A stretch of DNA of 64,000 nucleotides from Agaribacterium sp. ZY112 (GTDB lineage: Bacteria > Pseudomonadota > Gammaproteobacteria > Pseudomonadales > Cellvibrionaceae): assembly GCF_041346925.1 (NCBI RefSeq), contig NZ_CP166840.1:3219001-3283000 (forward strand). The letters are read 5' to 3'. The notes under the pieces are model-generated. The model made no database searches and was not told the DNA's origin. It was given only the letters and a program-made list of their open reading frames with translations. The stretch's first letter is position 1; every line of letters starts with the position of its first letter. Below are positions 56,985-64,000 of this stretch, piece after piece. Position numbers and translations under genes: made by a program.

Positions 56985-59534
56985 TTACGCCGGCTCTGCT
57001 TCAGTTTCAGACTCTACAAATTTAACCACTTCTTCTTCAGTGGCTGGACGGATCTGCTCGCGCTCTTGCACAAACACAACGCTATCGTCTTTTTTGTCAC
57101 TGTTAACAAAGGTGCGGAAGCGTTTAACTTTCTCTGGATCTTCGATAGTGGTCTTCCACTCACACTGGAAGGTATTCACAACATGCTGCATTTCTTTTTC
57201 AAGCTCAGCACCGAGCTCCAGCCTGTCATCCACAACAACCGACTGAAGATACTCTAAACCACCTTCAAGGTTATCCATCCATACTGACGTACGCTGTAAG
57301 CGATCGGCAGTGCGGATGTAGAACATCAACACACGGTCGATGTACTTAATAAGCGTTTCATCATCAAGACTGGTCGCAAACAAGTCAGCGTGGCGAGGCT
57401 TCATACCGCCATTACCACAAACGTAAAGGCTCCAACCTGTTTCAGTAGCGATCACACCAATGTCTTTACCTTGGGCTTCAGCACACTCACGAGTACAACC
57501 GGAAACAGCAAACTTGATCTTATGCGGGGCACGCAAACCTTTGTAGCGCTCTTCAAGGCGAATAGCCATGCCAACACTATCTAAGACACCGTAACGACAC
57601 CAGGTACTGCCCACACACGATTTCACTGTACGCAAAGACTTACCGTAGGCTTGACCGGTTTCAAAACCAGCATCAACCAGCTCTTTCCAGATCAATGGCA
57701 GCTCGTGCTGCTGCGCACCAAACAAGTCGATACGCTGACCACCGGTAATCTTGGTGTACAACTTATATTTCTCAGCCACCTGACCTAATACGATCAACTT
57801 CTGAGGGGTGATTTCACCACCGGGAACACGAGGAACAATGGAGTAAGTACCATTCTTCTGCATATTCGCCATAAAGTAGTCATTAGTATCCTGCAGCGGT
57901 GCATGTTGATTTTCTAGAATGTAATCATTCCATACACTGGCAAGGATAGAACCCACGGTAGGTTTACAGATATCACAACCCAAACCCTTACCGTGTTTTT
58001 CAATCATTTCGTCAAAAGACTTAATGCCTTCAACTTTAACAATGTGGAAAAGCTCCTGACGGGTATAAGCAAAGTGCTCACACAGGTCGGTATTCACTTC
58101 AACACCTAAATTCTCAAGCTCGGCATTCATCACTTGCGTAGTTAAAGCAACACAACCACCACAACCCGTACCGGCTTTGGTTGCGTCTTTTACAGCGCCA
58201 ATCGTATGCGCGCCCTCTTGAACCGCACAACTAATTTGACCTTTTGTTACTTCATAACAAGAACAAATTTGCGCCGACTCAGGCAAAGCATCAACACCCA
58301 TACCTGCAGAAGCACCGCCTTCGACAGCAGGAAGAATCAAAGCCTCTGGGCTTTCAGGTAATTCCATACCGTGAACACACATCTGCTGAAGCGTGCCATA
58401 AGCATCAACATCACCAATTAACACAGCACCGAGTAAAGTTTTATGATCTTCACTAACAATGATGCGCTTATAAACTTCGCTCACACCATCTTGATAGACG
58501 TAGCTTTTACAGCCCGGTGTACGACCATGCGCATCACCCACTGAAGCCACATCCACACCAAGCAGCTTAAGCTTAGTACTCATGTCGGCACCTTCAAACT
58601 GCTCATCACCGCCAGTAATATGTGAAAGAGCAACTTTAGCCATTTGGTAGCCAGGAGCTACCAAACCAAAGATCTTGCCATCCCAAAGCGCGCACTCACC
58701 AATAGCGTAAACATCTTCAGCAGAGGTCAAACAGTTATTGTCAATGACAATACCGCCACGCTCACCAATAGCAATATCATATTGACGAGCCAGCTCATCT
58801 TGCGGGCGAATACCTGCAGAGAACAAAATCATGTCTGTTTCTAGGAAAGAGCCATCCGCAAAGTTCATGCGGTAGCGACACTCTTCACCAGCAACAATTT
58901 CTTTTGTGTTTTTCTCGGTATGAACACTCACACCTAGCGCTTCAATTTTACTGCGCAGTAAGTTACCGCCACCCTCATCAAGCTGAACAGCCATCAAACG
59001 CGGAGCAAATTCAACAACGTGCGTTTCTAAACCGAGGTTTTGCAATGCATTGGCCGCTTCAAGGCCAAGTAAACCACCACCAACAACCACGCCTTTTTTA
59101 CTCTGCTTAGCGGAAGCAGTAATGGCTTCTAAATCTTCAATGGTGCGATAGACCAAGCAATGCTCTTGATCTTTACCAGGGATAGGAGGAACAAAAGGAA
59201 AAGAGCCCGTTGCAAGAATCAGCTTGTCGTAAGCTTCTTCGCGGCCCGATTCCGTCACAACTTTCTTAGCCGCCGCATCTAAAGAAACAACTTTATCGTT
59301 TAGGACGTAACTAACACCATTCTCCTGATAATAACCCTCAGAAGTCAGCATAAGATCGTCTGCTGTAGAACCCGAGAAATAGGCACTCAATTGCACACGA
59401 TCATAAGCCAAGCGAGGCTCTTCAGAAAAAGTGATTACGTCATAGCTTGCAGCATCTTCATGACCAATCAAGTTATCAATGAACTTGTGGCCAACCATGC
59501 CGTTACCGACAACAACGATTCGTTGCTTACTCAT
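56985..59534 (-). CDS. nirB: NAD(P)H-nitrite reductase large subunit NirB
   Basis: 849 residues. Six-electron reduction of nitrite to ammonium in the cytoplasm. Domains in order: FAD/NAD-binding part (VVVGNGMVGHKF; later GVVVGGGLLGLEAA), a BFD-type [2Fe-2S] domain (CSCYEVTKGQI...GTGCGGC, about 420-460), and the siroheme/[4Fe-4S] domain with RTVKSCVGSTWCRYG and AVSGCTRECAEAQGKDIGV. Proximity to Moco genes suggests nitrate assimilation, though no nitrate reductase is in the window. Start ATG has GAGGAAA upstream. Confidence 0.97.
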   Translation of the reverse strand: MSKQRIVVVGNGMVGHKFIDNLIGHEDAASYDVITFSEEPRLAYDRVQLSAYFSGSTADDLMLTSEGYYQENGVSYVLNDKVVSLDAAAKKVVTESGREEAYDKLILATGSFPFVPPIPGKDQEHCLVYRTIEDLEAITASAKQSKKGVVVGGGLLGLEAANALQNLGLETHVVEFAPRLMAVQLDEGGGNLLRSKIEALGVSVHTEKNTKEIVAGEECRYRMNFADGSFLETDMILFSAGIRPQDELARQYDIAIGERGGIVIDNNCLTSAEDVYAIGECALWDGKIFGLVAPGYQMAKVALSHITGGDEQFEGADMSTKLKLLGVDVASVGDAHGRTPGCKSYVYQDGVSEVYKRIIVSEDHKTLLGAVLIGDVDAYGTLQQMCVHGMELPESPEALILPAVEGGASAGMGVDALPESAQICSCYEVTKGQISCAVQEGAHTIGAVKDATKAGTGCGGCVALTTQVMNAELENLGVEVNTDLCEHFAYTRQELFHIVKVEGIKSFDEMIEKHGKGLGCDICKPTVGSILASVWNDYILENQHAPLQDTNDYFMANMQKNGTYSIVPRVPGGEITPQKLIVLGQVAEKYKLYTKITGGQRIDLFGAQQHELPLIWKELVDAGFETGQAYGKSLRTVKSCVGSTWCRYGVLDSVGMAIRLEERYKGLRAPHKIKFAVSGCTRECAEAQGKDIGVIATETGWSLYVCGNGGMKPRHADLFATSLDDETLIKYIDRVLMFYIRTADRLQRTSVWMDNLEGGLEYLQSVVVDDRLELGAELEKEMQHVVNTFQCEWKTTIEDPEKVKRFRTFVNSDKKDDSVVFVQEREQIRPATEEEVVKFVESETEAEPA

Positions 59535-59658
59535 ATTGATATTTCCTCAATTCAACACGCACCAGTGTTTAACTCTAAGCGTTTCAATTCTTATATAACC
59601 TAACTTATTCGGTGATTGTTTAGTTTTTATCTCACCAAGCGAGGGACGCGAATCATAT

Positions 59659-59675
59659 TGCAAAAGTAAAACCAA
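59659..59675 (-). promoter_or_regulatory. Candidate sigma-54 promoter of nirBD
   Basis: The minus strand reads TTGGTTTTACTTTTGCA: the GG-N10-GC spacing and the flanking TTGG and TTGCA of -24/-12 promoters are met, although CACG after GG is not. Transcription would start near 59648, 114 bases before nirB. Confidence 0.45.
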
Positions 59676-59804
59676 AACCACATTTTTTGTAAAAGTATTT
59701 TAAAAAAACCATTAAAATCAAAAACTTAAAAACACAACACAAAAAACAAAACCAACTTAATACTGTTTGACCCAGCTCAAAACCGCACCAAAAAACAGCA
59801 TGAC

Positions 59805-59819
59805 GCACCAAGCAGGAGC
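59805..59819. promoter_or_regulatory. NtrC-like binding site
   Basis: GCACC-AAGCA-GGAGC matches the GCACC-N5-GGTGC consensus with one mismatch, about 160 bases upstream of the predicted nirB start, a usual enhancer distance. A GCACC half-site also lies at 59784-59788. Confidence 0.4.
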
Positions 59820-59927
59820 CAAAACACAAACCAATACAGACTATATTTTAACCAGCAGAGAAACAGGATCACGCATAAGCACCAAAGTTGCGCACATATT
59901 TTTAGCTATTTCCTAGAAGACTAAGGC

Positions 59928-59933
59928 TATAAT
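59928..59933 (+). promoter_or_regulatory. moaA -10 element immediately before the start codon
   Basis: TATAAT followed by GCTCGCC ends eight bases before the moaA ATG at 59942. Transcription would begin at or within two bases of the ATG. No strong -35 is seen. Confidence 0.45.
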
Positions 59934-59941
59934 GCTCGCCT

Positions 59942-60949
59942 ATGACTCACTCCCCTACCCTACTAGAAGACGGCTTTGGCCGACGCGTTGATTATTTACG
60001 TCTGTCGGTAACAGACCGCTGCGACTTTCGCTGCACCTATTGCATGGCGGAAGATATGACGTTTCTTCCACGTAAAGACGTGCTCAGCTTTGAAGAAATA
60101 CAACTCGTTGCTGAAGCCTTTACCAGCCTTGGAGTGAAAAAAATACGCATTACAGGTGGTGAGCCGCTTATTCGCCGAGATATCGTGCCGCTACTTAGCA
60201 AGATCCGAAAAATGCCACGGCTCGAAGAACTTAGTATCACCACCAATGCTTCACACTTAGCTCAATATGCTAAAGAGCTAAAAGACGCAGGTGTTGATCG
60301 CATAAATATCAGCTTGGATTCTTTAAAAGCTGAGCGTTTTAAGACACTCACTCGTCACGGTAATTTACAACACGTACTCGACGGCATTGAAGAAGCGCGC
60401 AAATACAATTTCAAAGCCTTGAAGTTAAACAGCGTGGCCTTAAAAAACTTTAACTTCGATGAAGTAAGGGATCTAAGCCGTTATGCTTTAGAGCGAGACA
60501 TCGACATCAGCTTTATTGAAGAAATGCCACTTGGTGAGATCACCAGCCACGCGCGCAATATTGAGTTTGTTTCAAGCGCCGAGCTCAGGCAGGCCCTAGC
60601 CCCCGAATTTCAACTGAGCCCATGCAGTGACATCACCGGAGGCCCTTCTAAATACTGGCAAGCTGAAGGCTACCGATCTCGTATTGGCTTTATTTCGCCA
60701 CACAGCGAAAATTTCTGCGCAAGCTGTAATCGAGTACGTCTTACCGCCTCGGGTCGCCTACTACTTTGCCTTGGCAATGAACACAGTGTCGATCTACGAA
60801 CTTTGATTCGCGAATCCGAGCCAGATCAAACCTTAAGCCTAGTAAAACAAGCTATTGTCGACGCCATGACCATAAAGCCAGAAAAACATCATTTTGACTT
60901 AAACGAGGCGCCACAGGTTTTGCGCTTTATGAATGCCACAGGCGGCTAA
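59942..60949 (+). CDS. moaA: GTP 3',8-cyclase MoaA
   Basis: 335 residues, radical SAM. First step of molybdopterin synthesis. N-terminal cluster CDFRCTYC (CxxxCxxC), ITGGEPLIRRD, and the C-terminal second cluster FCASCNRVRLTASGRLLLC. The usual C-terminal GG pair is present (ATGG end). Followed by moaB and moeA, 46 bases and then 12 bases apart. moaC, moaD and moaE are not here. Confidence 0.97.
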   Translation: MTHSPTLLEDGFGRRVDYLRLSVTDRCDFRCTYCMAEDMTFLPRKDVLSFEEIQLVAEAFTSLGVKKIRITGGEPLIRRDIVPLLSKIRKMPRLEELSITTNASHLAQYAKELKDAGVDRINISLDSLKAERFKTLTRHGNLQHVLDGIEEARKYNFKALKLNSVALKNFNFDEVRDLSRYALERDIDISFIEEMPLGEITSHARNIEFVSSAELRQALAPEFQLSPCSDITGGPSKYWQAEGYRSRIGFISPHSENFCASCNRVRLTASGRLLLCLGNEHSVDLRTLIRESEPDQTLSLVKQAIVDAMTIKPEKHHFDLNEAPQVLRFMNATGG

Positions 60950-60995
60950 GCCCCGCCCTTTGCCAAAACGCGCCCAAGCGCAATGAGATACAAGC

Positions 60996-61511
60996 ATGAG
61001 CGAAAAATTTAAGGATTTTATCCCACTAAATGTAGCGGTTCTCACCCTCAGCGATACCCGAAGTTTTGCCAACGACACCTCTGGCGATGCCCTGCAAAAA
61101 GCAGCAGAAGACGCAGGCCATAATGTCGTTGCGCGCGAGCTCATTAAAGACGACATCTTTCACATGCGCGCCGTTGTTTCACAGTGGATTTTTGATGACG
61201 ACAAACAGGTCATTTTAATTACTGGCGGCACCGGTTTTACCGGCCGTGACTCAACCCCTGAAGCCTTGCGCCCGCTGTTTGAAAAGCAAGTCGAAGGTTT
61301 TGGTGAGCTGTTTCGCGCAGTCAGTTATGAAGAGATTGGCAGCTCAACCATTCAAAGCCGTGCCACTGCAGGTTTAGCTAATCGTACCATCACCTTTTGC
61401 CTACCAGGCTCTACCGGCGCCTGCCTAACTGCTTGGAATAAAATCATTGTTGAGCAGTTAGATAGCCGCCACCGCCCTTGTAACTTTGTTGGCCAGCTTA
61501 TAAAAAAATAA
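60996..61511 (+). CDS. moaB: Molybdenum cofactor protein MoaB
   Basis: 171 residues. MPT-binding fold of MoaB/MogA: LTLSDTRSFANDTSGDAL, LITGGTGFTGRDSTPEAL and CLPGSTGACLTAWNKII. It probably adenylylates molybdopterin; MoaB and MogA do the same job in different bacteria. Ahead of moeA by 12 bases. Confidence 0.95.
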   Translation: MSEKFKDFIPLNVAVLTLSDTRSFANDTSGDALQKAAEDAGHNVVARELIKDDIFHMRAVVSQWIFDDDKQVILITGGTGFTGRDSTPEALRPLFEKQVEGFGELFRAVSYEEIGSSTIQSRATAGLANRTITFCLPGSTGACLTAWNKIIVEQLDSRHRPCNFVGQLIKK

Positions 61512-61523
61512 GGCGACACAGCC

Positions 61524-62729
61524 ATGCTTGAATTTCTTAATGCACTTGAAGCCATGCAGGCCGAAGGAAAAAAACTCGCCTCAACAAAAACCGAGCAAAT
61601 TAAACTCAGTCAAGCTCTCGGGCGCGTTTTGAGCGAAGACATCCACGCCACTATTGATGTGCCACCTGCCGACAATAGCGCAATGGACGGATGGGCCTAT
61701 AACAGCAAAGATATAAGCGAGGTCGGCCAAAGCCTAAGCGTTAGCCAACGAATTTGTGCAGGTGATGAGGCCCAACCATTACAACTTGGTACTGCCGCTC
61801 GCATTTTCACTGGCGCGGAAATTCCTGCTGGAGCCGATACTGTTGTTATGCAAGAAAACTGCAGCTGGCAAGACAAACAAAACGTTATAATTAACAAACT
61901 CGATCAAAGCGGTGCCAATATCCGTCGCCGTGCTCAAGACATCGCTCAAGGCAGCTGTATTCTCAAAGCAGGTCAGTTACTTGATGCTCGCCAAATCGGG
62001 TTATTAGCCTCCATTGGTATAAACAAAATCAAAGTGCAAACCCGCTTGCGCATTGCTCTTATAAGTACCGGCGACGAACTTATCCCTGCGGGTAAAGGCC
62101 CATTAAAACCTGGCCAGATCTATGACAGCAATGGCCCTATGCTCGAAGCTTATGCAAGAGAACTCGGTTGTAACATCGTTATGCGCTCTCACGCTCCAGA
62201 TGATCTTCAAGCCAGCGAAACGCTCTTTAAAGAAGCCGCGGAAAAAGCAGAGCTCATTTTAAGTTGTGGCGGTGTCAGTGTTGGTGAAGAAGACCACGTA
62301 AGAACAGCATTAGAAAACCTAGGCGAGCTCGATTTCTGGAAGATACGCATTAAACCCGGCAAACCTCTGGCTTACGCACGGCTCCCCAAAAAAGATGGCG
62401 GCACTTGTGCTTTTATTGGCCTACCTGGCAATCCTGTCTCGGCCTATGTTTGCTGCCACTTATTTGCTTCGACCTTAGTCCGCGCCATGCAAACTCAGCA
62501 GCACTGTTTCCCTAAATCCCGTCAGGCGACAAGTGCTTTTAACATTAAGCAAACAGGTAAACGCCCCGAGTTTATTCGCGTGATAGAAACAGAGAAAGGT
62601 TTAGAGCGCTATAGCAACCAAAGCTCTGGGGTATTGTCTTCTGTGGCTTGGGCAGATGCCTTAGCCCTGTTACCCGAACAAACAGAAATCGAGCTGGGCC
62701 AAAGCTTAGAGATATTCCCCCTGAGTTAA
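61524..62729 (+). CDS. moeA: Molybdopterin molybdenumtransferase MoeA
   Basis: 401 residues. Inserts molybdate into adenylylated molybdopterin. DNSAMDGWAYNS, AGADTVVMQENC, STGDELIPAGKGPLKPGQIYDSNGP, LSCGGVSVGEEDHV and GLPGNPVSAYVC are the family motifs. Last Moco gene of the trio. Confidence 0.96.
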   Translation: MLEFLNALEAMQAEGKKLASTKTEQIKLSQALGRVLSEDIHATIDVPPADNSAMDGWAYNSKDISEVGQSLSVSQRICAGDEAQPLQLGTAARIFTGAEIPAGADTVVMQENCSWQDKQNVIINKLDQSGANIRRRAQDIAQGSCILKAGQLLDARQIGLLASIGINKIKVQTRLRIALISTGDELIPAGKGPLKPGQIYDSNGPMLEAYARELGCNIVMRSHAPDDLQASETLFKEAAEKAELILSCGGVSVGEEDHVRTALENLGELDFWKIRIKPGKPLAYARLPKKDGGTCAFIGLPGNPVSAYVCCHLFASTLVRAMQTQQHCFPKSRQATSAFNIKQTGKRPEFIRVIETEKGLERYSNQSSGVLSSVAWADALALLPEQTEIELGQSLEIFPLS

Positions 62730-62771
62730 TGATTCGCTAACTAGTCGCATGACCACACAAAGGATGCATGC

Positions 62772-64000
62772 ATGTTTCAATCTATACGCTTTCTTTTGGT
62801 TTTAAGCCTGACATTAAGCACCTTGCTTTTAAGCATAAACAGCTTCGCAAACAGCTCGGTCGAGTTGCTAGGAGAAAAACGACTCTGGCACAGCCTCACC
62901 TTGAGCTTTGATGGGCCTTCGGTAAGTGAAGATGACGAATACAATCCCTTCCTTAATTACCGCCTCAACGTTGAGTTTCTTCACCCTAAAACTGGTAAGA
63001 GATATTTAGTACCTGGATTTTTTGCAGCCGATGGTAACGCGGCTAATAGCTCAGCGAAACAAGGTAATAAATGGCAAGTACGGTTTAGCCCCGATGAATT
63101 AGGCCTTTGGCAGTGGCAGGCCTCATTCAGAAAAGGCCCTTACGTCGCAGTATCAGAAAAGTTCGACACCGGGCAACCTGGCGGATTTATGGATGAGTCC
63201 AATGGTCAGTTCAAAATAAAAAAGAACAACAAAAAAGAACCTGATTTCCGCTCTCAAGGTCGGCTCGAATGGGTCAACCAAAGCTACTTACGTTTTGCAG
63301 GAAGCCAAAAGTACTTTATCAAGGCAGGCCCAGACTCCCCAGAAAACTTGCTTGCCTATGCTGATTTCGACGGTAATTTCCACAGTGATGGACACGGAGA
63401 TGAACTCGTAAAAACTTGGGCCGGGCATTTGCAAGACTGGAATAAGAATGATCCAAGCTGGCAGAACGGAAAGGGGCGCGCATTAATTGGGGCTTTAAAC
63501 TATCTTGCCTCTAAAGGTTTAAACTCAATTAGCTTTTTGACTTTAAACATTCTAGGTGATGACAAAAACGTCTTCCCTTATATCGACTACAACACCTACG
63601 ACCGCTTTGATATCAGCAAGCTAGAGCAGTGGAATATCGTCTTTAGCCACGCACAAAAAAAAGGCTTATTTCTGCACTTCAAGACTCAGGAAGTAGAAAA
63701 CCAAGGCTTGCTTGATGGTGGTGGCCTCGGCATAGAACGCAAACTTTATTACCGAGAATTAATCGCACGCTTTAGTCATCACCTCGCACTTAATTGGAAC
63801 ATGGGGGAAGAAAACGGAGATTGGTTGCCGGAGAACATTACCGCCCCTCAAGATACCAATCAACGTCTAGCGATGGCGAAATATTTTAAGGAACACGACC
63901 CCTACCAGCACCACAGAGTAATTCATAACGGCATCTATTTTGATGACTTACGGGGCGAACAAAGCTGGTACACAGGCGCATCCATACAAACCTCACAAAG
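62772..64000 (+). CDS. DUF5060-domain glycan-active protein, N-terminal part (runs off the window)
   Basis: The frame is open from ATG 62772 (AAAGGA upstream) to the window end, 409 codons. A signal peptide (about residues 1-28, ending SINSFA) is followed by a beta-sandwich like DUF5060 (RLWHSLTLSFDGPSV, FSPDELGLWQWQASF) and a (beta/alpha)8-type domain with KYFIKAGPDSPENLL, and LNWNMGEENGDW, whose Glu could be the acid/base. Such proteins are found in marine polysaccharide degraders. The substrate is not known. The rest lies beyond the right edge. Confidence 0.8.
   Translation, partial: MFQSIRFLLVLSLTLSTLLLSINSFANSSVELLGEKRLWHSLTLSFDGPSVSEDDEYNPFLNYRLNVEFLHPKTGKRYLVPGFFAADGNAANSSAKQGNKWQVRFSPDELGLWQWQASFRKGPYVAVSEKFDTGQPGGFMDESNGQFKIKKNNKKEPDFRSQGRLEWVNQSYLRFAGSQKYFIKAGPDSPENLLAYADFDGNFHSDGHGDELVKTWAGHLQDWNKNDPSWQNGKGRALIGALNYLASKGLNSISFLTLNILGDDKNVFPYIDYNTYDRFDISKLEQWNIVFSHAQKKGLFLHFKTQEVENQGLLDGGGLGIERKLYYRELIARFSHHLALNWNMGEENGDWLPENITAPQDTNQRLAMAKYFKEHDPYQHHRVIHNGIYFDDLRGEQSWYTGASIQTSQ

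Larger units (their letters stand above)
59535..59941. other. Divergent control region between nirB and moaA
   Basis: 407 A/T-rich bases without genes. It contains a sigma-54-like element and an NtrC-like site for nirB and a TATAAT directly before moaA. The conserved core of a molybdenum-cofactor riboswitch was looked for and not found. Confidence 0.6.

Noticed and set aside
59536..59550. FNR-like box TTGATATTTCCTCAA next to the nirB start
   Set aside because: The spacer is five bases, not four, one half is imperfect, and it overlaps the ribosome-binding site of nirB.
59535..59941. Molybdenum-cofactor riboswitch upstream of moaA
   Set aside because: The GC-rich conserved core expected of that RNA is not present in this A-rich stretch.

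Overview
The window looks like a chromosomal segment of a marine gammaproteobacterium, most likely of the Cellvibrionales type (Saccharophagus/Teredinibacter-like). This is inferred from conserved gammaproteobacterial gene orders (rlmN-pilW-rodZ-hisS-yfgM-bamB-der, mnmA-hflD-purB, the fab locus), moderate G+C, many lipoproteins and a DUF5060-type glycan-active protein at the right edge. No taxonomic search could be run.

Region by region. 1-3.7 kb is an accessory island. It holds a frameshifted tyrosine recombinase remnant, a frameshifted zinc-ribbon protein gene, a short decayed secreted-peptide gene, and one intact gene for a 600-residue NACHT-family P-loop NTPase of the kind known for anti-phage defence in bacteria. 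4.0-12.4 kb, minus strand: 4.5S SRP RNA, then der, bamB, yfgM, hisS, rodZ, pilW, rlmN and ndk, with ispG absent from its usual place. 12.6-20.9 kb, plus strand: a glutathione peroxidase, mnmA, hflD, purB, a RoxA-type ribosomal oxygenase, a GNAT protein, an unrecognised outer-membrane-protein/lipoprotein pair and a small unknown protein. 20.9-24.5 kb, minus strand: four lipoprotein genes including lpoB (activator of a cell-wall synthase). 24.8-30.2 kb: an RND efflux pump and an Ada-like regulator/DNA methyltransferase. 30.2-36.2 kb: a Rieske protein, pabB, thrH and a sulfur block (cysH, a CxxC thioredoxin-fold protein, cysB, a TauE/SafE permease). 36.2-45.7 kb: mostly single genes (5'-nucleotidase, D-cysteine desulfhydrase-like enzyme, an orphan yajC, an AraC regulator, bcp, mdh, a dimeric dUTPase, PAP2, an MJ1255-type glycosyltransferase, tatD, pilZ). 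45.8-54.8 kb: the fatty-acid locus (yceD, rpmF, fabD, fabG, acpP, fabF, pabC, mltG, tmk, holB), lacking plsX and fabH and with a pseudouridine synthase gene inserted in inverted orientation. 55-64 kb: dgkA, a diguanylate cyclase, nirBD, divergent moaA-moaB-moeA, and the start of a DUF5060 protein cut by the window edge.

Functional links. PabB (30.8 kb) and PabC (49.3 kb) complete p-aminobenzoate synthesis from two loci. CysH, CysB and a possible sulfite/sulfate permease form a sulfur-assimilation block. NirBD faces molybdenum-cofactor genes, which fits nitrate assimilation, and a sigma-54-like promoter with an NtrC-like site lies between them. Several housekeeping promoters share a TAnnAT -10 followed at once by a GC-rich GCGCGCC-like discriminator.
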